DNA of 33,676 bases from Candidatus Sulfotelmatobacter sp. (GTDB lineage: Bacteria; Acidobacteriota; Terriglobia; Terriglobales; Acidobacteriaceae). The notes under the pieces were generated by a model. It saw only the letters and a list, made by a program, of their open reading frames with translations, did not search any database and was not told the origin of the DNA. Shown one piece after another: positions 8,366-15,826 of the stretch. Where the stretch lies: contig JASHQK010000259.1 in assembly GCA_030039195.1 (NCBI GenBank), positions 1-33,676 of the forward strand, read 5' to 3'. Every line of letters begins with the position of its first letter. The first letter of the stretch is position 1. A program made the position numbers and the translations under genes.

Positions 8366-9425
8366 TGGGAATAAAAACCCAGCGATGCCCCCCCCGCTCA
8401 TCCCCGTCGATGAAAGGATCGTCCACAAGCACGTGGGCACCTTGCATATCGAAGGCGAACTTCATTTCCTGCAGACCCTGCTCTCGGAAAGCATTTCTGA
8501 CCGCCGAGTGACGATCGGACGGGCAAAAGAGCAGGAGAAAGCCACCACCACCTGCCCCTGTTATCTTGCCGCCCAAAGCGCCATGCTGGCGAGCCAAGTC
8601 GTACAAGCGGTCAATGCGGGCATCCGAGATTCTAGCTGAAACCCGACGCTTAGCCATCCAGGCGAGATGAAGAAACTGGGCGAAATGATCAAGGTCCTCC
8701 TCCAGAAGGGCGTTGCGCATTTTCGCGCCGAGAGCTTTGACCTCGTGAAGGGCATCGACGGCGGGACCCCTGCGCTCGCGCGTGGCGGTTTCCTGCTCCT
8801 TCAGAATGCTCCAGGAATGATGCGCTTCGCCAGTAAAAAACAGCATGAGGTGCAGTTGGAGTTCCTGGGCGAAATCAGGTGAGACTTTTAGAGGGTCGAC
8901 GGAGACTCGTCCATCTGGACCGAAGCTGATGTAATTGAGTCCGCCAAATGCAGCGGCATATTCGTCTTGTTTGCCTATGTTTCGGCCCAGAATGTTTCGA
9001 GCAACATGGAACGACTCTTCCGCCAAGTCATATTTTGAGATGGGACGGTGGAGATAGGTGGTGAGTGTTTTGAGCAGGTTGACGCAGACGCTGGCGGAAG
9101 AACCGAGTCCAGTACCAGGGTGAATCTCAGAAGCCAGGAAGAGGTCGACCGGAAACTTGAAATCCAAATGTTTCAGAACTGCAATGGGTATTTCGAGTGG
9201 ACTTTTTGCCCCCTGCATTGCAGATAAATCGTGCAGACTCTCGAACACCCGCAGGTCCGAGGAGATGATCTGAATGCGATCGTCGATTCGCTTGCCAAGA
9301 ATCGTATAGAAATACTTGTTGATAGCAACACTAAGAACAGCACCGCCAAACTGCTCGTAATACGCGGGTAAGTCGGTGCCGCCACCTCCGAAACTAATGC
9401 GAACCGGACTGCGGACGATCAGCAT
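8346..9425 (-). CDS. hddA: GHMP kinase, D-glycero-D-manno-heptose 7-phosphate kinase-like (HddA)
   Basis: 359 residues from ATG 9425, which has GAGGA 9 nt upstream; this is better than the in-frame starts at 9434 and 9512, the latter lying inside the preceding gene. GHMP motifs are all present: RISFGGGGTDLPAYY (residues 9-23), ATP loop PGTGLGSSAS (103-112), GKQDEYAAAFGG (151-162) and GKITGAGGGGFLL (286-298). The N-terminal GGGGTDL pattern and length fit heptose-7-phosphate kinases, which phosphorylate C1 to give heptose 1,7-bisphosphate in the cytoplasm. It lies with GmhA and a HAD phosphatase, which supports the heptose assignment. Fucokinase- or galactokinase-like activity is the main alternative. 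The GDP-transferase HddC is not in the window. Confidence 0.85.
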   Translation of the reverse strand: MLIVRSPVRISFGGGGTDLPAYYEQFGGAVLSVAINKYFYTILGKRIDDRIQIISSDLRVFESLHDLSAMQGAKSPLEIPIAVLKHLDFKFPVDLFLASEIHPGTGLGSSASVCVNLLKTLTTYLHRPISKYDLAEESFHVARNILGRNIGKQDEYAAAFGGLNYISFGPDGRVSVDPLKVSPDFAQELQLHLMLFFTGEAHHSWSILKEQETATRERRGPAVDALHEVKALGAKMRNALLEEDLDHFAQFLHLAWMAKRRVSARISDARIDRLYDLARQHGALGGKITGAGGGGFLLLFCPSDRHSAVRNAFREQGLQEMKFAFDMQGAHVLVDDPFIDGDERGGHRWVFIPNETIGV

Positions 9426-9447
9426 AAAGGTCATTCCTCGACCTGGT

Positions 9448-10860
9448 TCAAGCTGCAGCAGATTTCGAAGCTGCTCGGTTATCTTCGAGGGATGTTGGCG
9501 AGTACCGGACAAATCCGTGGAGATGCCCCAGTCGGATCATCAATGTCCAAATCGTCTGAAGCAGCAAGGACACATCCTGAAAAAGCGAACGGTGCAGAAT
9601 GTACTGTAGATCGTATCGAGTTTTATCTTCTAAAGGATGCTGATCACGCAGTCCGTGCACTTGGGCCAAGCCTGTAATGCCCGGCTTAACACTCAGACGC
9701 TGCCAATGCCAGTCCGTGTAATGACGAACTCTATCAATCCCTTCCGGACGTGGACCCACCAGACTCATTTCTCCTCGCATTACATTCAAGAGTTGCGGGA
9801 GTTCCGTGATACTAAGATGCTGCAGGATGCGCTCATGTTTTGGCAGATTGGTCTCTTTACGGGAAGAGTTTAAGCGGTAGAGCCAGAACCGTTCACCGCG
9901 CAATCCATAACGTTCTTCGCGGCAAAAGGCGCGGCCCTTGTTCAGCCGGATAATGAGTCCAACGCCACAAATGATCGGCAAAGCAATAAATAGGAGCGGA
10001 ACACATAAGACCAAGTCCATAACTCGCTTCGACTCTAGAAGCCGATGACTGTTGACAGAGCTTCGTAAACGAACGAGAGGAATGCCGTCAAGATCCACAA
10101 GTTCGACAGCCGACGAATAAAGTTCATAGGGCTGCGGAATTATGCTGATGGCGATGCCGCGCTTCACGCATTGTTGCATTAATTCTGCAATCCGTGGATC
10201 TCCATTCCTGCAGTTGGCAAACACCACTTCTTCAACTTGCCGGGCCCGCAATGCGTCCAGGACTCCCGCTGCAGGAATATAAGTTGAAGTCGGCGTGCCA
10301 CCACTGCTGAACACGTCGAGCGATGTGTCGTCGGGAGCGAGAAATCCGATTACTCTGCAACGCATCTCGGGATGCTGGGCAAGCCGCGCTGCAGTTTCGC
10401 GCGCTACCGGCCCGCTGCCTACGATACAAATCTTGCGCGCAGTATCCGTATACGTCCTTGTTCTTAAAGCTGCTCGCACAGCAAAACGAATTGCGACAAA
10501 CCCCAGAAAGGATAGGATTCCAAAATAACAGATCGCCAAACGCGAAAAATAAATGCGGGCTAAATATGCCGCAGTCAGAAGGACAAACATCATGACGGCG
10601 ACCATGAGCCCTAGATGAGAAATTATCGCGGGACCACGCCATCCCTGGCGCCCGCCGCCGCCTAAATCGGCTAGGCGCGATAATGCAGGCCAGATCACGC
10701 AGCTCCCGAGCAGGGTTAGCCCGAAACTTTCTAGGGTGGAACGTGGTTCCGAACGCCAAGCTAGCCCATAACGCAAAAGACAAGCCAAACTTACGCTGAC
10801 AATCAGCCAGAGTAAGTCGCCGACTAGCATCCAATTTCTAAACTTACGATAGCCATTCAT
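9448..10860 (-). CDS. Polyprenyl-phosphate sugar-1-phosphate transferase with substituted catalytic Asp
   Basis: 470 residues with the layout of WbaP/WcaJ-type initiating enzymes: four N-terminal membrane helices (about 11-130), a CoA-binding-like Rossmann domain (KICIVGSGPVARETA, 143-157, to about 265), a re-entrant membrane segment (RVMDLVLCVPLLFIALP, 279-295) and the C-terminal catalytic domain (SLVGPRPEG 366-374, VKPGITGLAQVHG 391-403). Two key places are unusual. The invariant D-E pair of SLDELPQL reads SITELPQL, giving T352-E353 (ACG codon read directly), and the YKFRSM motif reads LYRLNSS (327-333). The Asp is the nucleophile in PglC-type enzymes, so activity is doubtful or altered. 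It overlaps gmhA by 4 nt (ATGA). An intact second transferase lies at 12681-13346. Confidence 0.88.
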   Translation of the reverse strand: MNGYRKFRNWMLVGDLLWLIVSVSLACLLRYGLAWRSEPRSTLESFGLTLLGSCVIWPALSRLADLGGGGRQGWRGPAIISHLGLMVAVMMFVLLTAAYLARIYFSRLAICYFGILSFLGFVAIRFAVRAALRTRTYTDTARKICIVGSGPVARETAARLAQHPEMRCRVIGFLAPDDTSLDVFSSGGTPTSTYIPAAGVLDALRARQVEEVVFANCRNGDPRIAELMQQCVKRGIAISIIPQPYELYSSAVELVDLDGIPLVRLRSSVNSHRLLESKRVMDLVLCVPLLFIALPIICGVGLIIRLNKGRAFCREERYGLRGERFWLYRLNSSRKETNLPKHERILQHLSITELPQLLNVMRGEMSLVGPRPEGIDRVRHYTDWHWQRLSVKPGITGLAQVHGLRDQHPLEDKTRYDLQYILHRSLFQDVSLLLQTIWTLMIRLGHLHGFVRYSPTSLEDNRAASKSAAA

Positions 10861-11507
10861 GGTTCGTGCGGTATTTCATCCGCCTGATCTGCGGCCTCTG
10901 CGATCTTGTGCCGCAGAGAGATAAATACCGCGTGCGTGACCGCAACGTGATAGTCCTCAATCAATTGCATACAGTCGGAGGGGACGATCACACAAACGTC
11001 GCATAAGAATTTCATCTTGCCGCCTTGAAAACCAGTTAATCCGATGGTTCGTGCGCCCGTTTCACGCGCAATCTGTAGAGCTCTGAGAACATTCTCTGAG
11101 TTCCCACTTCCACTAATCGCGAAGGCAACATCATTGTGTCCGATAAACGGCCGTAGTTGTTCCGCAAACACTTCGGAATAGTGATGGTCATTTGCCCAGG
11201 CGGTAAGTAAGGGTACATTGTCGGTAAGGGACATCACACGAAAGCGCCGGTTGCCATTTATTACCGTTCCCTTGCCGAAGTCGCAGGCGCTGTGAGATGC
11301 CAAGGCGGCGCTTCCGCCGTTTCCGAACACAAACAATGCCCGATCCCGCTGGTAGGCTTGCCAAAGGATGTCTGTGATTTCATCAATCCTGTGGTGAGGA
11401 AGGTTGTGGAGAACTTCGGAAAACATCCGGAAATATTGTTGCGAACCGGACCCGGGCGATGGCGCGCTGAAAGGTAGCGCTCTACCACTGGTGGGCGAGG
11501 CAGTCAT
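10857..11507 (-). CDS. gmhA: Sedoheptulose-7-phosphate isomerase (SIS domain)
   Basis: 216 residues; start ATG 11507 with GGAG 8 nt upstream. The SIS fold shows the sugar-phosphate loop GNGGSAALASH (62-72), a second phosphate loop ISGSGNSENVL (131-141) and a C-terminal helix QLIEDYHVAVTH (181-192) that carries catalytic and metal-binding Glu/His residues in GmhA proteins. The N-terminal 22 residues are a low-complexity Ser/Pro/Gly extension absent from E. coli GmhA (192 aa). It converts sedoheptulose 7-phosphate to D-glycero-D-manno-heptose 7-phosphate in the cytoplasm, the first committed step to NDP-heptose. The neighbouring kinase and phosphatase fit the next two steps. A minority possibility is a related phosphosugar isomerase. 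Confidence 0.88.
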   Translation of the reverse strand: MTASPTSGRALPFSAPSPGSGSQQYFRMFSEVLHNLPHHRIDEITDILWQAYQRDRALFVFGNGGSAALASHSACDFGKGTVINGNRRFRVMSLTDNVPLLTAWANDHHYSEVFAEQLRPFIGHNDVAFAISGSGNSENVLRALQIARETGARTIGLTGFQGGKMKFLCDVCVIVPSDCMQLIEDYHVAVTHAVFISLRHKIAEAADQADEIPHEP

Positions 11508-11540
11508 TGATTGCTCTCCAATAACAAGTGGCTGGAAACA

Positions 11541-12653
11541 TCAGTGGGCAACAGTAACAACAACGCCAGCTTTTTTCATCTGCCAGTAGGGGTCGGCGAT
11601 CTTGTCAGGGATACCTCCAATGTCGTCGACCCAAGCGATAAAATCATCCAGAATAGTGGAAAGATTGCGACGAGGCTGCCACCCTAAACTACATAACTTT
11701 TCTATCGCGGAGATACTGTGCCGATTGTCACCGCGACGATATTCCCCGGAGATTTGGAAATCCACGTCGTGTCCGCTCTTATTCCGGACCGCTTGCGCGT
11801 ATTCCAGGACGGAAACTGCATGGCCACTTCCAACATTAAACGCCTGAAAATCAGCATTTCTGTTTTCGAGGACAAGCATGTTCGCATCGACAACATCTTG
11901 AATGTGTATGAAATCTCGAGTCTGTTTGCCGTCTTCATAGATGATGAACGGTTCGCCCCGCATAGCCCGGCTAACAAAAATCCGACAGATGCCCGAATAG
12001 TGATTGAACAATGATTGACGTGGTCCCTGCGTGATGGAGTAGCGGAGAGCCACAGTTGGAATACCATGCAGCCAGCCAAGACCCAGGGCCACTTTCTCCT
12101 CAGCCAGTTTGGAGACTGCATACTGGTTATAAGGATTGTTGTGCTCTTCGCACAAAACTCGAGGGAGGCAGTACTCTCCACACTTCGGACATTGCACTTC
12201 CCAAATTCCAGCTTGCAGTTGTGAAATGCTGCGCGGCATTGGAAGCAGGAAGCCATGTTCGGGGCATTCATACTGGCCCTCGCCGTATACCGCCTGAGAG
12301 GAAGCTACAATCACTTTCTTGACAGGTAATTTCTTTTCAATAATCAGCTCATACAATAGGGCAGTTCCCGTAACATTGACATCGATGAAGTGGGAGAAAT
12401 CAGGCATGTAGTCCTGATATGCGGCTTGATGCGACACGATATCTACACCCTTAAGAGCGTTGAGCAGTGTCTCGCGGTCAGTGACGTCACCCTGGATGAA
12501 CTCGGCCTGCGGCGAGAGCCATGGCGGTTCGCCGTATGGATGAATTTTCGGATCGAGAGAATCGAGAACACGGACATGAAATCCATCAGCCAAGAACCGA
12601 TCTACAAGGTGACCGCCAATAAAACCAGCCCCCCCGGTTATGAGAACTCGCAT
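11541..12653 (-). CDS. NAD-dependent SDR epimerase with an inserted zinc-ribbon-like segment
   Basis: 370 residues; ATG 12653 has AGGAG 5 nt upstream. The extended-SDR core is clear: GGAGFIGG (7-14), ASSQAVYGEG (118-126), catalytic YAVSK (178-182), and EDGKQTRDFIHIQDV late in the chain. Between the active-site Ser strand and the YxxxK helix there is an insertion with C130-x2-H133 and C155-x2-C158, plus C162, C168 and H171, spaced like a zinc ribbon. I recall this cysteine-containing arrangement, and the GPRQ...NHYSGI region, from proteins annotated as dTDP-L-rhamnose 4-epimerases. The substrate here could be a dTDP-deoxyhexose or an NDP-heptose. It lies between gmhA and a sugar transferase in the operon, with a 33-nt gap to gmhA. 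Confidence 0.82.
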   Translation of the reverse strand: MRVLITGGAGFIGGHLVDRFLADGFHVRVLDSLDPKIHPYGEPPWLSPQAEFIQGDVTDRETLLNALKGVDIVSHQAAYQDYMPDFSHFIDVNVTGTALLYELIIEKKLPVKKVIVASSQAVYGEGQYECPEHGFLLPMPRSISQLQAGIWEVQCPKCGEYCLPRVLCEEHNNPYNQYAVSKLAEEKVALGLGWLHGIPTVALRYSITQGPRQSLFNHYSGICRIFVSRAMRGEPFIIYEDGKQTRDFIHIQDVVDANMLVLENRNADFQAFNVGSGHAVSVLEYAQAVRNKSGHDVDFQISGEYRRGDNRHSISAIEKLCSLGWQPRRNLSTILDDFIAWVDDIGGIPDKIADPYWQMKKAGVVVTVAH

Positions 12654-12680
12654 GTTGTCTCCTGGAAAGAGTAGAACTGA

Positions 12681-13346
12681 CTATTTGCCGGACCCTGACA
12701 CAACGGCAACAACAGTCTTAGCTAGAATGGTTAAGTCGAGCCATAACGACCAATTCTGGATGTATTGCAGATCGAGAGATACCCATGCATCGAAGTCGCG
12801 GATTTTATTCCGCCCGCTGACCTGCCAAAGACACGTGATACCGGGCTTGACCGCAACTTTTTGCTTTTGATATTCCGTAAACTGCTTGTACTCGCTTTGA
12901 AGCGGCGGACGTGGTCCGACTAGAGACATGTCTCCAATTAGAACGCTATAAAGCTGAGGTAACTCGTCCAAGCTGTAGCGCCGCATCCATGCTCCCACCC
13001 GAGTGATTCGCGGATCGCGCGTAAGCTTGAACACCGGCCCGGTCATCTCGTTTGTCGCCAGTAGTGAGGCCTTAAGCTGATCTGCTTCTACCACCATCGA
13101 GCGAAATTTGTAGCTGGAAAATGAACGACCGTTCTGGCCCACGACTTTCCACTCGTAGAGTGCTGGTCCAGGCGATGTCAGCTTCACGAGCAGACTCAGC
13201 ACGAAAAATACGGGTGACAGTAAAACAAGCAACAGCGCTGAGGCGATGACATCCAAGGCCCGCTTGCTGATAGCCCAAAACCTATTTTCCCAGCAGGGAG
13301 AGTGGACGATAGCCGTTCCCAGTTCTTCTTCTAAACTCAATGACAT
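12681..13346 (-). CDS. Undecaprenyl-phosphate sugar-1-phosphate transferase, initiating enzyme
   Basis: 221 residues, the short monotopic form (catalytic domain only, without the four-helix and Rossmann modules). It has a re-entrant hydrophobic segment (KRALDVIASALLLVLLSP, 28-45), YKFRSM (79-84), intact SLDELPQL with the D127-E128 dyad, DMSLVGPRPP (139-148) and VKPGITCLWQVSGR. It should transfer a sugar 1-phosphate from its nucleotide sugar to undecaprenyl phosphate on the inner face of the membrane, starting the repeat unit. The start lies 5 nt after the stop of rmlD, so translation is probably coupled. The donor sugar (glucose, galactose or other) cannot be told from sequence. It probably does the priming if the second transferase (9448-10860) is inactive. 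Confidence 0.9.
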   Translation of the reverse strand: MSLSLEEELGTAIVHSPCWENRFWAISKRALDVIASALLLVLLSPVFFVLSLLVKLTSPGPALYEWKVVGQNGRSFSSYKFRSMVVEADQLKASLLATNEMTGPVFKLTRDPRITRVGAWMRRYSLDELPQLYSVLIGDMSLVGPRPPLQSEYKQFTEYQKQKVAVKPGITCLWQVSGRNKIRDFDAWVSLDLQYIQNWSLWLDLTILAKTVVAVVSGSGK

Positions 13347-13351
13347 GGGTG

Positions 13352-14227
13352 TTACGCAACTGCGAATCTTTCAATTTGCTCCAGGTATCGCAGGAGCCCG
13401 AATTGCCAATGACTTAAGCGGTTTAGTCCGACCTTTTTCAAGGCTGAATTCTCGAGCACAGAATACTGTGGGCGGGGAACCTTCGCCGGAAATTCATTCG
13501 GAGATGCAATATCAACTCTTGCCTTGAGCCCAGCTGTTGACAAGATTGCTCGAGCGAACTCATACCACGAGCAACTGCCTTCTGAAGTAGCATGGTAGAG
13601 TCCATAGGCGTCGGTCTTAACCAACTCATTGATCTGAACGGCAAGTTCTGCCGTTGCCGTTGGGCTAACCGTCTCCGCGTCCACAACGCGCATTTGGCCA
13701 CGTTCCCGGGCCAGTTTCAACATAAGATCAACAAAGTTTAAACCTCCCTTCGCCCGACAGGGCGAAACGCCGTACAACGCCGATGTCCGAATCACAAAAT
13801 GTCTTGGATTGAGTGTCCTGGCAAAGCATTCTCCAGCTAGCTTGCTATTCCCATAAACGTTCAGCGGTAAAGGCTCATCTCCCTCGACATAGGGGTCCGA
13901 CTTTTTTCCATCAAAAACGTAGTCGGTGCTAATGTGCACGAGCACGCAATCCATCTCCTGGGTTACGCTTGCCAGGTTTCGAGTGCCGATCGCGTTCACT
14001 CGATATGCCCTTTCTGGATCAGCTTCACACTTCTCTACATTGTGCATAGCCGCGGTGTTTACGACGACTGACGGTCGCAGGCGTTCTATGACACCTCTTA
14101 CAGAGTTTATGTCATATATCTCGATATCCTCATGCGTCAGGCCTATGACTTCGTGCCCAGATCCAGTCATCGCGCGTGTAACATCACTTCCTAACTGACC
14201 CGTTGCTCCGATAACTGCTGCTTTCAT
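13352..14227 (-). CDS. rmlD: dTDP-4-dehydrorhamnose reductase-like (RmlD)
   Basis: 291 residues, normal for the family. It shows the N-terminal NAD(P) loop GATGQLGSDV (8-17), VNTAAMHNVEKCE (the substrate-side region following the strand), ISTDYVFDG and the catalytic YGNSKLAGE. These are hallmarks of RmlD, which reduces dTDP-4-keto-L-rhamnose to dTDP-L-rhamnose with NADPH. The ATG overlaps the stop of the upstream SDR gene by 4 nt (ATGA at 14224-14227). RmlC is two genes upstream; RmlA and RmlB are missing from the window, so the first two rhamnose steps must be elsewhere or the substrate is different, for example a keto-heptose. Confidence 0.88.
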   Translation of the reverse strand: MKAAVIGATGQLGSDVTRAMTGSGHEVIGLTHEDIEIYDINSVRGVIERLRPSVVVNTAAMHNVEKCEADPERAYRVNAIGTRNLASVTQEMDCVLVHISTDYVFDGKKSDPYVEGDEPLPLNVYGNSKLAGECFARTLNPRHFVIRTSALYGVSPCRAKGGLNFVDLMLKLARERGQMRVVDAETVSPTATAELAVQINELVKTDAYGLYHATSEGSCSWYEFARAILSTAGLKARVDIASPNEFPAKVPRPQYSVLENSALKKVGLNRLSHWQFGLLRYLEQIERFAVA

Positions 14228-15213
14228 GACGCGACCGCCATTGCCTGCACCTCGATACCATTATCCAGTTCTTTGAACGTCTGTATGTTGGAATACACGG
14301 GGTTGTCCCAATCGGAAAACTTTGAGACATTGTCCATCAACGAATTCACAATCGACCTCACGTCTCCAGTTGGATGGAAGCTCAAGATGTTTGCCGCACG
14401 TTGTGTATCAACCTTGTAGTTTCGAAAATCTTCAATGTGTTTGATTTCAAGGCTGATGTGCTTGTTGCTTTTTTCTTCAATCGCCTTCTTCACTAGATCG
14501 CCAACCTCTCCGACCGTGTAGTTGGCCGACGCGATGTTGAATACCCCAGACAAGCTGTAATTCGCCTCGAGAGCACGAATATATGCAGTCGCAGCGTCCT
14601 CGATCGAGAGTATTGGCCTCCAAATTGAGGGATTGTTAACCGTAATCTTGCCCTCTCGCATAGCCGCCTTAAACATCGTGTTGATAATGAGATCCAGCCG
14701 CATTCGAGGACTATAACCAGAAATCGTCCCTTTTCGAAGGGAGATGACCGAAAACTGTTCGCTGCCCAACTGCAGCACCGCTTGTTCTCCTTGAAGCTTC
14801 GAGATTCCGTAGGGATAACTTGAGGCCACAGGGCGGCTCTCGTCGTACAACTCATTCTCGGTATAACCGTAGACCGAACAGGAAGAAGCGTACACATACC
14901 GTTTTACACCTGCGCGCTTCGCGATATACGCCAAGTAGGCGGGAGCGGCTGCATTGAATATGAAGTTCTTGCTAGGTGAGTACTCTGCCATCGGGTCATT
15001 GGATAGCCCGGCCAGGAATACCACTTGATCATAGGGCTCCAAATCGTCCACTCCTAAACTAAAGATATCCTTATGGATGACCGTGACCTGACGTGGGAGA
15101 TGGTTACCGAACCAAAAGAGGTCTACGACATCTACCTTGTAGCCACGCTCCAGTAGTCTTGGAATAAGCACACATCCGAGATAGCCCGCCCCTCCTGCGA
15201 TTAACACTTTCAT
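14224..15213 (-). CDS. NAD-dependent nucleotide-sugar epimerase/reductase (extended SDR)
   Basis: 329 residues; ATG 15213 with AGGAG 5 nt upstream. The core has GGAGYLG (7-13), the active-site strand YVYASSCSVYGYTENE, and the YPYGISK catalytic motif. The Ser-Cys-Ser-VYG segment replaces the TDEVYG of 4,6-dehydratases, so this is more likely a 4-epimerase or reductase than a dehydratase. A RIWRPILSIEDAA-like region (PSIWRPILSIEDAA) is the usual substrate-binding part. It lies between rmlC and rmlD, so it probably acts on the same keto-sugar branch or on NDP-heptose. The product is unknown. Confidence 0.83.
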   Translation of the reverse strand: MKVLIAGGAGYLGCVLIPRLLERGYKVDVVDLFWFGNHLPRQVTVIHKDIFSLGVDDLEPYDQVVFLAGLSNDPMAEYSPSKNFIFNAAAPAYLAYIAKRAGVKRYVYASSCSVYGYTENELYDESRPVASSYPYGISKLQGEQAVLQLGSEQFSVISLRKGTISGYSPRMRLDLIINTMFKAAMREGKITVNNPSIWRPILSIEDAATAYIRALEANYSLSGVFNIASANYTVGEVGDLVKKAIEEKSNKHISLEIKHIEDFRNYKVDTQRAANILSFHPTGDVRSIVNSLMDNVSKFSDWDNPVYSNIQTFKELDNGIEVQAMAVAS

Positions 15214-15224
15214 GTCGTCTCCTC

Positions 15225-15821
15225 TTATGTCTTCAGCAAAGTTTGCATTCGTTCTGAGTACTGAAAAAAGTCCGCCTCAGGACACAATAGCCACTCTGAG
15301 AGCTTCAGCGCTTGTTGATCTCTTTGAGACACCAGTGGATCTGTGATCGGCCAATCGATTCCGACCACGGGGTCATTCCACAGAATTGCGGATTCCGCCT
15401 TGCTGTTGTATATCCCGGTACACTTATATTGGATTTCGACCGTTTCAGAGACAGCGCAGAAGCCACGCGCGAAACCGGCCGGTGCCCAGATTTGCCTGCG
15501 GTTTTCCGCCGAAGCGTAAACACCAACCCATTTCCCCAATGTCGGCGACTGCTTCCGAATGTCTAGGGCGACCAGGTAAGCAGTCCCTGCCGTCACCCGC
15601 ATTAGCTTTCCCATTGGAGGATCCCACTGGAAGTGTAGCCCCCGAATCGTTCCCTTGGATGAGCGCGAATGATTATCCTGAACAAATTCGGTTGGCAGAC
15701 CCAACGCCGCGAACTGGTCACTGCGAAAGGTCTCCATGAAGAAGCCCCGGTTGTCCTGAAAAATATCAGGGATGATTACTACAACGTCATTCAGATGACG
15801 CGAGTCAATTCGAATTTCCAT
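15225..15821 (-). CDS. rmlC: dTDP-4-dehydrorhamnose 3,5-epimerase-like (RmlC)
   Basis: 198 residues with the RmlC cupin: D23-N-R25-G (QDNRGFFMETF), TIRGLHFQ with catalytic base H63, K72 (MGKLMRV), WAPAGFARGF, and Tyr132/Tyr138 in QYKCTGIYN, the usual acid position. It inverts C3 and C5 of dTDP-4-keto-6-deoxyglucose; related enzymes act on GDP-keto-heptoses in some heptose pathways, which matters here because heptose genes are in the same operon. The stop is 11 nt upstream of the next gene's start. The initiation site has no strong Shine-Dalgarno sequence and follows the preceding stop by 5 nt. Confidence 0.9.
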   Translation of the reverse strand: MEIRIDSRHLNDVVVIIPDIFQDNRGFFMETFRSDQFAALGLPTEFVQDNHSRSSKGTIRGLHFQWDPPMGKLMRVTAGTAYLVALDIRKQSPTLGKWVGVYASAENRRQIWAPAGFARGFCAVSETVEIQYKCTGIYNSKAESAILWNDPVVGIDWPITDPLVSQRDQQALKLSEWLLCPEADFFQYSERMQTLLKT

Positions 15822-15826
15822 AATGG

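Noticed and set aside
14224-15213. An NDP-sugar 4,6-dehydratase (RmlB/DmhA).
   Set aside because: The active-site segment is SCSVYG, not TDEVYG, so the Asp-Glu pair of dehydratases is missing.
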